Shown: positions 32,546 through 41,398 of the stretch, piece after piece
Layout of the letters: the number at the start of each line of letters is the position of its first letter
Numbering within the stretch: position 1 is the first letter of the stretch
Assembly: GCA_017472565.1 (NCBI GenBank)
Contig: JAFUPY010000091.1
Coordinates: 1 to 64,000 of the forward strand
Direction of reading: 5' to 3'
From: Eubacterium sp.
GTDB lineage: Bacteria; Bacillota; Clostridia; Lachnospirales; Lachnospiraceae
DNA length: 64,000 bases
Notes under the pieces: model-generated
The model's input: only the letters and a program-made list of their open reading frames with translations
Databases searched by the model: none
Told to the model about the DNA's origin: nothing
Made by a program: the position numbers and the translations under genes

Positions 32546-33724
32546 TTAATTATAAATGGGCAAATGGCTAAAAGCAAGCAGTACGGCAAACATCACGATA
32601 TTTGCAGCCGTAAATGTACGGATATATTTTCTCTTATTTGCCCGCTCCTCGTTGGCATATATCTTATAGGAAATCAGACTTGCCATGGAGGCAATCAGCG
32701 TCCCCATACCGCCAATGTTCGTTCCGATCAACAGTCCCTGGAAATCATCTGTGAACCCTGACAACAGAATGGCCGCAGGAACATTGCTTAAAAACTGACT
32801 GAATACAGCACCAATGAGAATCTCTCTGCCAGATACAAGCTGTTCTACCAAAGTGCTTACCAGTGAAATTCGCCCAATATTTCCTACAAAAATAAAAAAG
32901 CCCACAAAAGTAAATAAAAGCGCATAGTCCACCTGTTTTAGCAACTGCTGTTTGTGCAAAAGCAAAACGCCTACCACGGTAAGCAATGTTGCCGGTACCC
33001 AGTGGAACACATGCAAAACTACCAATAGATTTAAGAGGAACAATCCAAAGTAAACAAACAAATGGACTCTGTTCAGCCCTGCAATATTAGAGATCCACTC
33101 TTCGTCTGTCACCTTTTCCAATGCTCTTTGTTTCTGCGTTTCATCCGATGGCTTTACAGTCAGGGACACCACGATTGGTTCCTTTGGAATCACCACAAAG
33201 GTGCCACCCAAAAGCATGACCAGCGACAATACCCACAACGGCAATACTGTCAGCACAAATGTTCCAAGGGACATTCCCGATACGGAAAACAGGTATAGAT
33301 TCTGTGGGCTTCCGATCGGTGTCATCATACTGCCAAGATTTGCCGCCAAAGTCTGCAGCACCACCACCCGAATCATCAGACATTCCTGGTGACAAAGATG
33401 CAGTGCCATAATGGCAAATGGCACAAAGGTAATCAGTGCCACATCGTTGGTAATCAGCATGCTGCACAGAAAACAGGCAAGCATCATCACCAACGCCAGC
33501 GCTCTGGTATTTTTAATATACCCAAACACCTTTCTGACCAGCAGCGCAAACAGCCCCATATCCTGAAAGCCCTTGACAATCAGCATCAGGCAGAACAAAA
33601 GAGCCAGTACGCGGACATCAATGTATTCCATATATTCTTTATCTGGATGTACTAAAAAGGCTGATGATACGGCCAAAAATAAGGCGATCACCAGCACTTT
33701 TTCTCTTTTCAAAAAAGCAATCAC
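32546..33724 (-). CDS. SLC13/ArsB/NhaD-type anion permease
   Basis: 392 residues with about ten membrane helices. Two ion-transporter hallmarks are seen: MLITNDVALITFVPF and, in the second half, FLSNVPAAILLSGFTDDF, which match the paired N-D/N-P motifs of the citrate/arsenite/sodium-proton (IT) superfamily. GSPQNLYLF is the first re-entrant hairpin region. The substrate could be a dicarboxylate, oxyanion or sodium; no arsenic-resistance genes are adjacent. It sits between the NifX-like gene and guaA on the same strand. Confidence 0.82.
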   Translation of the reverse strand: MIAFLKREKVLVIALFLAVSSAFLVHPDKEYMEYIDVRVLALLFCLMLIVKGFQDMGLFALLVRKVFGYIKNTRALALVMMLACFLCSMLITNDVALITFVPFAIMALHLCHQECLMIRVVVLQTLAANLGSMMTPIGSPQNLYLFSVSGMSLGTFVLTVLPLWVLSLVMLLGGTFVVIPKEPIVVSLTVKPSDETQKQRALEKVTDEEWISNIAGLNRVHLFVYFGLFLLNLLVVLHVFHWVPATLLTVVGVLLLHKQQLLKQVDYALLFTFVGFFIFVGNIGRISLVSTLVEQLVSGREILIGAVFSQFLSNVPAAILLSGFTDDFQGLLIGTNIGGMGTLIASMASLISYKIYANEERANKRKYIRTFTAANIVMFAVLLAFSHLPIYN

Positions 33725-33765
33725 TGTGTTTTATCCTCAAAGCAACCTGTAATTTGTCTCAACCA

Positions 33766-34149
33766 TTAATGGCAGCTATGTCCACCACCGCAATTATGTC
33801 CATGACCATGATCACCATGGTGATTACACTGTACATTTGGGTTGTAAGCCAATTCACCTGCCAGGTACGCTTCCACTGCTTTATCTGCTTCCCCAGAAAC
33901 GCCACCGAATAACTGGATCCCAGCCTGTGCAAGTGCCATCTGAGCACCTCCACCAATACCACCGCAGATCAAAACATCTGCATGCAGGCCATTTAATACG
34001 CCAGCCAGTGCGCCATGTCCCTGTCCATTGGTAGAGACCACTTCAGAAGAAAGAATCTTTCCATCTTCAACATCATAAACTTTAAACATTTCTGTGTGTC
34101 CAAAATGCTGGAAAATCATTCCATTTTCATAGGTTACTGCAATTCTCAT
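33766..34149 (-). CDS. NifX/NifB-type Fe-Mo cofactor-binding-domain protein with His/Cys-rich tail
   Basis: 127 residues. Residues 1-100 are a dinitrogenase iron-molybdenum cofactor-binding domain (RIAVTYENGMIFQHFGHTEMF, shown only to 20 residues as RIAVTYENGMIFQHFGHTEM; ICGGIGGGAQ). The last 25 residues are a metal-binding tail with many histidines and cysteines (HHGDHGHGHNCGGGHSCH). Small stand-alone members occur widely in anaerobes lacking nitrogenase and are thought to bind or carry Fe-S or other metal clusters. Start ATG 34149 has AAGGAG. It may share a transcript with the permease and guaA downstream; there are no nif genes here. Confidence 0.88.
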   Translation of the reverse strand: MRIAVTYENGMIFQHFGHTEMFKVYDVEDGKILSSEVVSTNGQGHGALAGVLNGLHADVLICGGIGGGAQMALAQAGIQLFGGVSGEADKAVEAYLAGELAYNPNVQCNHHGDHGHGHNCGGGHSCH

Positions 34150-34269
34150 TTTTATCTCCTTTACAACGCTCATATATGGGGCATCCACCCCTTTTTAATC
34201 ACAACTAAAGGACATTATATAAAAATAAATGGCAAATATCAACCACAGATTGACATTGCCATTTATGCT

Positions 34270-34527
34270 TCAAACATATCGATTATGTAAATATTTTTCT
34301 CTGGTGGCCAGCCCACCACGAATGTGTCTCTCCGATTTATTCACATCCAAAATCTGTCTGGCATCGTTAGCCAAAGACGGATTGATCTGCATCAGACGTT
34401 CGGTAATGTCTTTATGTACCGTGCTCTTACTGACACCAAATTGCTTTGCCGCCTGCCGCACGGTTGCATTATTGTCTATGATATACTTGGCAATTTCCAT
34501 TGCTCGCTGTTCAATATATTCTTTCAA
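34270..34527 (-). CDS. spoIIID: Sporulation transcriptional regulator SpoIIID
   Basis: 85 residues. SpoIIID is a small DNA-binding protein that activates and represses mother-cell genes during sporulation. The match is clear over the whole length: the N-terminus resembles the Bacillus protein (KEYIEQRAMEIAKYI), the helix-turn-helix is KQFGVSKSTVHKD, and INPSLAN and the RHIRGGLATREKY tail follow. The start is TTG at 34527, with GGAAGAG seven bases upstream. The ribosome site lies within a hairpin (34530-34569). It shows that the host can probably form endospores. Confidence 0.95.
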   Translation of the reverse strand: MKEYIEQRAMEIAKYIIDNNATVRQAAKQFGVSKSTVHKDITERLMQINPSLANDARQILDVNKSERHIRGGLATREKYLHNRYV

Positions 34528-34529
34528 AG

Positions 34530-34569
34530 GAGTCTCTTCCTGTAGGCTTTTTTACAGTGTATGAGACTC
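34530..34569 (-). promoter_or_regulatory. Hairpin covering the spoIIID ribosome binding site
   Basis: GAGTCTC (34530-34536) pairs with GAGACTC (34563-34569) and CTGTA (34540-34544) with TACAG (34553-34557). On the mRNA the GGAAGAG ribosome site of the TTG-start gene is enclosed in the stem. This could hold translation low; it is a prediction only. Confidence 0.45.
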
Positions 34570-34681
34570 CGAATTCAAATATGCATGAGATGTATACTGT
34601 TTATAACAGCAAATATTTCAATCCAAATGCATATTTTGACCATTTTCGTACATCCTACTCTGTGAAAGGATGGTATCTAAT

Positions 34682-34861
34682 ATGAATCTTGATGAAATCG
34701 TATGTCCATGTCTTGGCACTACAAATCAAATGATAAAAGATGCTGTTGACAATGGTGCAACAACACTGGAAGAAGTACAGCAAGAAACAAATGCAGGCAC
34801 TGTATGTGGAGCCTGTTTAGAAGACATTCAGGAATCAATTAATTTCTTTCTGAAAAAATAA
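34682..34861 (+). CDS. BFD-like [2Fe-2S] binding protein
   Basis: 59 residues. Four cysteines occur in the BFD arrangement: Cys-Pro-Cys near the N-terminus (VCPCLG) and Cys-x-x-Cys (GTVCGACLEDI) about 33 residues later, binding one [2Fe-2S] cluster. Members act as small electron carriers or as domains of nitrite reductase and other Fe-S enzymes. ATG 34682 is preceded by AAAGGA; an in-frame ATG at 34670 overlaps that site. It is divergent from spoIIID. A terminator follows. Confidence 0.88.
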   Translation: MNLDEIVCPCLGTTNQMIKDAVDNGATTLEEVQQETNAGTVCGACLEDIQESINFFLKK

Positions 34862-34890
34862 GGTGAAAACTCCCTCATATCAACCAGAAG

Positions 34891-34929
34891 AAAAAGGATG
34901 CTTTACCGTTTTCGCAAAGCATCCTTTTT
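34891..34929. terminator. Bidirectional terminator
   Basis: Perfect 14-bp stem AAAAAGGATGCTTT (34891-34904) / AAAGCATCCTTTTT (34916-34929), giving T runs on both strands, between the BFD-like gene and the convergent XRE-membrane gene. Confidence 0.85.
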
Positions 34930-34976
34930 GTATGTTCTTTTGTAACATTTTATTCTCTTATTTTTCATCAGATATT

Positions 34977-35978
34977 TTATTTTCTATTTTTTCTCACCAT
35001 GGCCGCAATTCCACACACTGCTGCATACAGTACACCTGCCACCGGCCAGATGATCCAGGTGATTTCCCATTCGTTGGTAAGGAAACTAAGCAACAGATAA
35101 AGTGCCACTGTACAACACCAGTAAACCGTGCTCAGATTGTCATTTTTCTTGTTTTCTATTTTTTTATAATAGGTATAGTCCCCTTTTTCCAAAATTTTTT
35201 GAAAGCTTTCATACACCAAACCTACCCGAACAAACTGATATACGCCTGCCGCCACAAATATAAGCAGCACACCAACCATAATTACATAAATCATGTCAAC
35301 TGGCTCAAACACAGAAGAAACGCACAACGGAACGATACTGACAATACACAGGGCTACCCCTATTGCAATTCGCAATTTAAATGTGGGTTCAAAAGCTTCC
35401 TTTCGGGCTTTTACAATCCCCTCCACTCCGTACTCCAGATCCAAAGGCTCCCTATCTAAAAAATCATATTTGCCCAACTTCATTCCGTTTACAATAAAGA
35501 TTACCACCGCACAGGCTACTATGAGCAACAAAATAGCAAGGCCAAGCGCATCCGCTGTGCGATGAAGCATCGCCACTTTTGCCACCTCACCTAACCCAGT
35601 CAAAACAAACAATGGAACTGCACAGACGACACAAGCACAAACACCTGCTGCCATCTTTTTTGCACAGGAATCCACAGTGGCCATATACGTATTTGTTTCT
35701 TCCAAAGAAAATGGTCTGCGTTTCACAAATTCCTCTTCACCCACTGGCTTTTCCGATGGTTCGAATCCCGGTTCTTCTTCTATTTCATCTTTCAACAGAT
35801 AATCCGTACTCACGCCGAACAGTTCGCTCATCTTGATTATCTTATCCAAATCAGGAAGGGAAGTCATACTTTCCCATTTGGAAACAGACTGCCTGGATAC
35901 GTTCAATCGAACTGCCAGTTCCTCCTGTGACCATCCTTTTTGTTTTCGCAATCTCATGATTTTTTCTGCTAAGATCAT
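34977..35978 (-). CDS. XRE-family regulator with C-terminal membrane domain
   Basis: 333 residues. The N-terminal Cro/C1 helix-turn-helix (WSQEELAVRLNVSRQSVSKWE) is given here in part: key residues are SQEELA and SRQSVSKW. A linker is followed by at least six hydrophobic segments (about 115-330). Start ATG 35978 follows GGAAGAGG; the frame to 36080 has no ribosome site. Like the gene at 10867 it is a membrane-tethered regulator of unknown signal. No obvious target lies next to it. Confidence 0.83.
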   Translation of the reverse strand: MILAEKIMRLRKQKGWSQEELAVRLNVSRQSVSKWESMTSLPDLDKIIKMSELFGVSTDYLLKDEIEEEPGFEPSEKPVGEEEFVKRRPFSLEETNTYMATVDSCAKKMAAGVCACVVCAVPLFVLTGLGEVAKVAMLHRTADALGLAILLLIVACAVVIFIVNGMKLGKYDFLDREPLDLEYGVEGIVKARKEAFEPTFKLRIAIGVALCIVSIVPLCVSSVFEPVDMIYVIMVGVLLIFVAAGVYQFVRVGLVYESFQKILEKGDYTYYKKIENKKNDNLSTVYWCCTVALYLLLSFLTNEWEITWIIWPVAGVLYAAVCGIAAMVRKNRK

Positions 35979-36178
35979 ACACTCACCTCTTCCTATCTGA
36001 TGTCTGCATCTTAGCAAAAATTTATGGTTGCTGCCACCAATTCTGGTTGAAAATCTGTCAACTGGCGGTTGCATCGACATATTTTCCCCTGATTTGTGCG
36101 CATTCCATTGCTTTTTCGCCCCACTTCATGTTAGAATCTTCCTGCAAGTAAATCTTACAAAACTTAGGAGGTTTTACA

Positions 36179-36460
36179 ATGAGCGACGTAGAACGCATGG
36201 AAGAAATGAATGAAGATATGTACATGACTCTTTCTTTTGACAATGGGGAAGAAGAAGAATGTCTGATTATCGGTGTATTTGAAGTAGATGGTAAAGAATA
36301 CATCGCACTTGATCCAGAAAACGAAGATGATGACATCTATCTGTACGGATACAAAGAAATCAGCGAAGAAGAATTCGAATTACTGGACATCGAAGATGAT
36401 GCTGAATTTGAATCTGTTTCTGAAGAATTTGCGCGCCTAATGGAACAGATCGCAGAATAA
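36179..36460 (+). CDS. DUF1292 family small acidic protein
   Basis: 93 residues, strongly acidic. The conserved DUF1292 core is clear (EEECLIIGVFEVDGKEYIAL and DDIYLYGYKE). The family is widespread in Firmicutes, often near the Holliday-junction resolvase RuvX and alaS; its function is not established. Here it is alone, with AGGAGG before ATG 36179 and a bidirectional terminator after it. Confidence 0.9.
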   Translation: MSDVERMEEMNEDMYMTLSFDNGEEEECLIIGVFEVDGKEYIALDPENEDDDIYLYGYKEISEEEFELLDIEDDAEFESVSEEFARLMEQIAE

Positions 36461-36480
36461 TCTGAACTGCTTTTAAGCAG

Positions 36481-36543
36481 AAAAAGGACTGTTACAGTAG
36501 TACCGCCTTCGAGGCTATCTGGTATACGGTAACAGTCCTTTTT
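36481..36543. terminator. Long bidirectional terminator
   Basis: Arms AAAAAGGACTGTTAC (36481-36495) and GTAACAGTCCTTTTT (36529-36543) are perfectly complementary, with a small inner hairpin between them. Confidence 0.85.
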
Positions 36544-36602
36544 ATATTTTCTTCCTATCTCACTTATTTCATTGTTATCGTCACTATTTATGTCAAACTA
36601 GT

Positions 36603-37526
36603 TTACGCCAACTCGGCAAGATATTCCTCTACAAAATGAGAGGCAATTGCTCCATCGGAAACGGCAGTCACCACCTGACGCATTGGTTTTGTGCGGACAT
36701 CTCCCACAGCAAATACGCCTGGAATGTTTGTTCTAGTGGTCTCATCTGCAATCACATATCCGGATGCATCCAGTTCCACCTGCCCCTGTACCAATTCGGA
36801 TGCCGGCTTTTGACCGATGCTGACAAACACACCCGCTACTTCCAGTGTCTTTTCTTCACCCGTGTTAACATCCTGAACCTTGACACCGGTAAGTTTTGTA
36901 TCGGAAAGCAATTCTGTCACAGTGCTGTTCCAGCAAAATTCAATATTTTCTGTTTGAAACAGCGTGTCGTGATAAATCTTTGTGGCGCGAAGGGTATCTC
37001 TGCGGTGAATCAGGGTTACTTTTTCACAGATGCGGGAAAGCAGCAGGGCATCTGCTGCCGCTGTGTTGCCGCCGCCAACAATTGCCACTGTCTTTCCTTT
37101 GTAAAACATGCCGTCACAGGCAGCACAATAGCCAATGCCTCTGCCTATCAGACCGGCTTCCCCTGCTACACCCAGTTCCTTTGGCGTGGCGCCCATGGCA
37201 AGGATAACGGTACGTCCGTATAAAGTTCCCTCACTGGTCTCTACTGTCTTGACAGCTTCTTTCAACTCAACAGAAAGCACTTCTGCCAGCTCGGTCACTG
37301 CGCCAAACCGCTCTGCACAGGCCTGCATCTTTTCTCCAAGGGTAAATCCATCCACACCTTCCTCAAATCCAGGATAGTTGTCAATCTGTGTGGTCAGTGC
37401 CATCTGCCCACCAGCAGAAAGCTTTTCCACAAGCATAGTGTCCAAACCTGCTCTTGCGCAATATAATGCTGCGGTATATCCACCAGGTCCACCGCCAATA
37501 ATAATCACATCATGTACCTGTTTCAT
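36603..37526 (-). CDS. trxB: Thioredoxin reductase
   Basis: 307 residues. It transfers electrons from NADPH through FAD to thioredoxin. Seen are the FAD-binding GGGPGGYTAALY, the redox pair in YCAACDG (Cys134, Cys137), the NADPH motif VGGGNTAAADAL and the C-terminal FAVGDVR. Length is typical. AAGGAG precedes ATG. It lies 18 bases downstream of trxA and is the last gene of an aldose-epimerase / trxA / trxB unit. Confidence 0.95.
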   Translation of the reverse strand: MKQVHDVIIIGGGPGGYTAALYCARAGLDTMLVEKLSAGGQMALTTQIDNYPGFEEGVDGFTLGEKMQACAERFGAVTELAEVLSVELKEAVKTVETSEGTLYGRTVILAMGATPKELGVAGEAGLIGRGIGYCAACDGMFYKGKTVAIVGGGNTAAADALLLSRICEKVTLIHRRDTLRATKIYHDTLFQTENIEFCWNSTVTELLSDTKLTGVKVQDVNTGEEKTLEVAGVFVSIGQKPASELVQGQVELDASGYVIADETTRTNIPGVFAVGDVRTKPMRQVVTAVSDGAIASHFVEEYLAELA

Positions 37527-37544
37527 CTATGGTCTCCTTACTAT

Positions 37545-37865
37545 TTACAGATGTTCGTCAATAAACTCTGCGATTTTTGCCTTTGATTCTGGTGCAACGA
37601 TAGAAGCAACACTTCTTCCATCTTTGTAAATCACCAGTGTTGGAATCACTTCTATCATTTCCTGACGGGCAAGTTCTTCTACATCATCGATATTGACTTT
37701 TGCAACCATCAGTTTATCCCCATATTCCTGTGCAATTTTATCGTATGCAGGAGCAATACGACGACAATGCACACACCATGGAGCCCAATAGTCAATGATT
37801 GCCACCTTTTTCCCATCTCTGATCTCACTGTTGAACTGTTCATAATTTAATTCCATTACTGCCAT
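37545..37865 (-). CDS. trxA: Thioredoxin with atypical WCVHC active site
   Basis: 106 residues, a single thioredoxin fold. The active site is APWCVHCRR (Cys31, Cys34) in place of the canonical WCGPC, while the cis-proline strand (EVIPTLVIY) is normal. The CVHC dipeptide should shift redox potential or partner choice. AAAGGAG lies eight bases before the ATG. The adjacent trxB probably reduces it. Confidence 0.93.
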   Translation of the reverse strand: MAVMELNYEQFNSEIRDGKKVAIIDYWAPWCVHCRRIAPAYDKIAQEYGDKLMVAKVNIDDVEELARQEMIEVIPTLVIYKDGRSVASIVAPESKAKIAEFIDEHL

Positions 37866-37913
37866 ATTACCGACTCCTTTCGAGTTTTAACTTTAGTATG
37901 TCCCATTTTTATT

Positions 37914-38801
37914 TTACTTATGAAATTCCATCGAATAAGTAATCTTATCCACACATCCTGACATAAGCTTCTGCACGCCGATTTTTTCATCAATGGTTCC
38001 TGTAAATCCTTCATCGTCCGCACGACCATACCATGGTTCCAGACAGATATAGTTTCCGCCATCCGGGCTGGTCCAGATGCCAAGCAGTGGAAAACCTGTA
38101 CAATTCACGGTCACATATGGTGTCTTGTCCGGTCTTGCAATTCGCACCACATCAATATCCTGATAATCAAAAATAAAGGTGGCATAGATATCGTCATAAT
38201 ATTTTACAAATCCATTTTCCATAGGAAGTTTTTTCTTCTCATCCGGCAATCCCAATCCACTCGTAAGGCTTGCACCAACGTACGTAAGTTCATCCTTCCC
38301 TGGAAACTCCAGGTAATAGTTTTCCCGTTCTTTGTAATCCTCGATTGGAAGGGCAAATCCTGGATGGGCGCCGATGGAATAGATCATCTCTTCCCCACTG
38401 TTATTTTTTACTTCCCAATCCACATGTAAAACACGTGGATTTTCTGCATCCAATCTGTGTGTGATCAACAATTCAAACTCATATGGATATATTTTTAAGG
38501 TATCTTCTGTGGCAGCCAAACGATGTGTCACACAGGTAGATGTTTCTTCCACACATGTAAACTCCATATCACGGGCAAACCCATGCTGGGTCTTCATCTC
38601 ATATGTTTTCTCGCCGATACGATAAACGCCATCCTTTACCTTTCCAACAAAGGGAAACAGAATTGGGGCATGGCGGTTCCACACTGCTGGATTTGCATCC
38701 CAGACTCGCTCAAAATCTGCTTCTTTATCATAAACACTGCTAAGCTCTGCGCCGTGGTCGGCAATTGCTACTTTTAAGATGTCATTTTCTATGATTCGCA
38801 T
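37914..38801 (-). CDS. Aldose 1-epimerase family protein (LACX-like)
   Basis: 295 residues. It belongs to the galactose mutarotase-like superfamily; family members interconvert anomers of free sugars. Visible features are HAPILFPFVGKVKDG near residues 47-61, the catalytic-region IGAHPGFALPI and the late CLEPWYG. AGGAGG precedes ATG 38801; the frame to 38831 has no such site. It heads the operon with trxA (48 bases) and trxB. The sugar is not known. Confidence 0.85.
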   Translation of the reverse strand: MRIIENDILKVAIADHGAELSSVYDKEADFERVWDANPAVWNRHAPILFPFVGKVKDGVYRIGEKTYEMKTQHGFARDMEFTCVEETSTCVTHRLAATEDTLKIYPYEFELLITHRLDAENPRVLHVDWEVKNNSGEEMIYSIGAHPGFALPIEDYKERENYYLEFPGKDELTYVGASLTSGLGLPDEKKKLPMENGFVKYYDDIYATFIFDYQDIDVVRIARPDKTPYVTVNCTGFPLLGIWTSPDGGNYICLEPWYGRADDEGFTGTIDEKIGVQKLMSGCVDKITYSMEFHK

Positions 38802-38947
38802 AAGGACGCCTCCTGCCAGTTTTCTATGCATTCCATATTTTGCATATCTATGCGTTTATTGTATCAAAATCATATAGCATCAGCAATCCATTGTTTGTCC
38901 AAAGTCTCGAAAAATGCCGGAAAAATCCATACAAACCCAGTTTCAAC

Positions 38948-38977
38948 TTGACATTACCTACAGGGTACATTTAAAAT
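38948..38977 (+). promoter_or_regulatory. Promoter of the NSS transporter gene
   Basis: Consensus TTGACA (38948-38953), an 18-base spacer and TAAAAT (38972-38977), followed by AGGAGAGAG before ATG 39017. Confidence 0.7.
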
Positions 38978-39016
38978 TAGGTATTATTTTGATCTTAGGA
39001 GAGAGAGTAAAAAGTT

Positions 39017-40333
39017 ATGACACAAAAAAACAGAGACTCATTCCAGAGTAAATTTGGATTTATCCTGGCCTGCGTGGGATCCGCAGTTGGAATGGGTAAT
39101 ATTTGGATGTTTCCATATCGTGTTGCCGAATGTGGCGGCGCAGCCTTTTTGATCCCGTACATTATTTTCGTTGTGGTACTCGGTGTTGCCGGCGTCGCTG
39201 GTGAAATGGCATTTGGCCGCGCTATGCAGTCCGGACCTCTTGGCGCATTTAAAAAAGCAACAGAAACCCGCGGCAGTAAAGTGGGCGGTGTAGTTGGTCT
39301 GATTCCAACCCTGGCTTCTCTTGCATTGGCAATCGGCTATTCTGTTGTTGTTGGGTGGATCATCAAATATATGGTGGGCTCCTTTAGCGGCAGCGCTTTT
39401 ACTGCAAATTCCGGAGAATACTTCGGTGCTCTCTGCGGCAACTTCGGAAGCCTTCCATGGCACATGATTGGTTTGGCCGTTTGCTTCCTGTTCATGATTC
39501 TTGGTATCGGTAAGGGTATCGAAAAAATGAACAAGGTGATTATGCCAATCTTCTTCTGCTTATTTATTGTTCTGGCTATCCGTGTTGCATTCTTAGACGG
39601 TGCAGCTGCTGGTTACGTTTATATGTTTAAACCAGAATGGTCACAGTTGATGAACCCAAAGACATGGGCTTATGCACTTGGTCAGGCGTTCTTCTCCCTG
39701 TCACTGGCCGGCTCTGGTACTCTGGTTTATGGCAGCTACTTAAGCAAAAAAGAAAACGTAATCTCCTGTGCAAAAAACGTGGCAATCTTCGATACAACCG
39801 CAGCCATCCTGGCGGCACTGGTTATTATTCCATCTGTATTTGCATTTGGTCTTGATATGTCTGCAGGCCCAGGTCTGATGTTCATCACAATGCCAAACGT
39901 ATTCCAGATGATGCCATTTGGTCAGTTATTTATGATCGTATTCTTCGTGGCAGTATTTTTCGCAGGTATCACCTCTCTGGTCAACCTGTTTGAATCTCCA
40001 GTGGAAGCACTGCAGACAAAGTTTGGTCTGTCCCGAAAAGCATCTGTTGCAATCATCGCAGCAGTTGGGGTAATCGTTGGTGTTATGATTGAAAATGGTG
40101 ATGTGGTATCTACATGGATGGACGTAGTATCTATCTATATCGTACCAATCGGAGCGCTCCTGGCAGCAATCATGTTCTTCTGGGTTTGTCCAAAAGGATT
40201 TGCGCAGGAACAGGTATCCATGGGACGTCCAAAGAAAGTTGGCAAGTTCTACTATGTATTAACAAAATATGTATTTGTTATTCTTACCTTTGCAGTTATC
40301 GTACTTGGTATCGCATATGGTGGAATCGGTTAA
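39017..40333 (+). CDS. Sodium-dependent transporter of the NSS (SNF) family
   Basis: 438 residues with about eleven membrane helices. Helix 1 carries the NSS signature (ACVGSAVGMGNIWMFPYR), and helix 6 has the unwound glycine region (FFSLSLAGSGTLVYGSY). Bacterial members co-transport amino acids such as tryptophan, tyrosine or leucine with sodium. It is monocistronic with its own promoter and terminator. The substrate is not predictable from neighbours. Confidence 0.93.
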   Translation: MTQKNRDSFQSKFGFILACVGSAVGMGNIWMFPYRVAECGGAAFLIPYIIFVVVLGVAGVAGEMAFGRAMQSGPLGAFKKATETRGSKVGGVVGLIPTLASLALAIGYSVVVGWIIKYMVGSFSGSAFTANSGEYFGALCGNFGSLPWHMIGLAVCFLFMILGIGKGIEKMNKVIMPIFFCLFIVLAIRVAFLDGAAAGYVYMFKPEWSQLMNPKTWAYALGQAFFSLSLAGSGTLVYGSYLSKKENVISCAKNVAIFDTTAAILAALVIIPSVFAFGLDMSAGPGLMFITMPNVFQMMPFGQLFMIVFFVAVFFAGITSLVNLFESPVEALQTKFGLSRKASVAIIAAVGVIVGVMIENGDVVSTWMDVVSIYIVPIGALLAAIMFFWVCPKGFAQEQVSMGRPKKVGKFYYVLTKYVFVILTFAVIVLGIAYGGIG

Positions 40334-40345
40334 GACAAAAAAATG

Positions 40346-40373
40346 GGAGACGCAAAAATGCGTCTCCTTTTTT
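40346..40373. terminator. Terminator between convergent NSS transporter and sugar operon
   Basis: Perfect stem GGAGACGC (40346-40353) / GCGTCTCC (40360-40367) with T6 on the plus strand and an A run that gives T7 on the minus strand. Confidence 0.85.
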
Positions 40374-40385
40374 ATTACCCAAATC

Positions 40386-41363
40386 CTAATCTTCTCTAAA
40401 TAATTTATCCTGTCTTCCTTCATATGGGTTCTTGATGATCAATGGTTTCAGGAACTCAGCTGTCTTTTCAACGCCATCCATTCTGCTCATGGTCACGTCT
40501 TCATGTTCGTAGCTGATGGAACCCTTGTAACCAACCAGGGAAAGTTCTGTGATCAAGCGTTTCCACTCAACCTGTCCCCAGCCCGGAATACGAAAACGAT
40601 AGGTGTGATTCAATGCACCCATATCGCCGTGCATTAAAGTACCGCCCATTGGAAGATTGTGTTTTGCCAGTTCTGCATCTTTTGCATGAACATGGAAAAT
40701 TCTATCCTGCAATGTGTCAATTGCAATTGCCGGATCAATCTGTAAATATAAAATATTAGCAGGATCCAGGTTATATCCTAATGCAGGATGATAATTCACT
40801 AATTCCAACGCTTTTACAGCAGTGTGAATATCGTAAACAAAGCTGTTTGGATGAATCTCGATTGCAAATTTAACACCATATTCCTGGAATTTGTCTAAGA
40901 TTGGTGTAAATCTTTCCGCAAACTGTTCTTCGTATTCCTTCCATCCCTGTCCATATGGGAAGAAGAAGAAACGTCCCCAGTTTTCAACACCTGGATAACC
41001 AACAACAATTGGTGCCTCCAATGCATTCGCTGCCTGTGCAGTTCTAATCAAACTTTCTGTACCATGTTTGATTTTTTCTTCTGGTGTTCCCTTGTAAATG
41101 AAATCTGTTTCCACCCCTGTTGGTCCCATGATCAGGAAAGAATCTGCATGGTTACTTAAAGCCTGGATTGTCATACCATAGCTTTCCACCATTTTTCTAA
41201 TATTGGCAGCATTATTTCCTTTGATAACATCAGCAGTTTCTAACTGTCCATTTCCTTCATACGCTGGAATCTCTAATGTTTCATAACCATATGGAGCAAC
41301 CATTTTTATAACTTCTTCTAATGGTTTTTCCGTAAAGTTCGCTGTAAAAAAACCTAATTTCAT
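40386..41363 (-). CDS. TIM-barrel sugar isomerase/epimerase (xylose isomerase-like superfamily)
   Basis: 325 residues. AP-endonuclease-2/xylose-isomerase-like barrel with likely metal ligands: Glu in FAIEIHP, Asp in YNLDPAN, His in FHVHAKD and Glu in SYEHED. Relatives isomerise or epimerise free sugars or keto-inositols. It is the last gene of the operon flavoprotein / binding protein / ATPase / permease / this enzyme. No RhaA- or FucI-type isomerase is present in the regulon, so this protein is the best candidate for the aldose-ketose step; that is inference. Confidence 0.85.
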   Translation of the reverse strand: MKLGFFTANFTEKPLEEVIKMVAPYGYETLEIPAYEGNGQLETADVIKGNNAANIRKMVESYGMTIQALSNHADSFLIMGPTGVETDFIYKGTPEEKIKHGTESLIRTAQAANALEAPIVVGYPGVENWGRFFFFPYGQGWKEYEEQFAERFTPILDKFQEYGVKFAIEIHPNSFVYDIHTAVKALELVNYHPALGYNLDPANILYLQIDPAIAIDTLQDRIFHVHAKDAELAKHNLPMGGTLMHGDMGALNHTYRFRIPGWGQVEWKRLITELSLVGYKGSISYEHEDVTMSRMDGVEKTAEFLKPLIIKNPYEGRQDKLFRED

Positions 41364-41398
41364 CGCGTCCTCCTTGTCTACGAATCAAAACTTGCGGA

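Noticed and set aside
33766..34149. Nitrogen-fixation gene cluster suggested by the NifX-like domain
   Set aside because: No nifHDK or other nif genes are present; small stand-alone members are common in anaerobes.
34863..35459. 198-residue plus-strand frame after the BFD-like gene
   Set aside because: It runs through the terminator at 34891-34929 and is antisense to the XRE-membrane gene.
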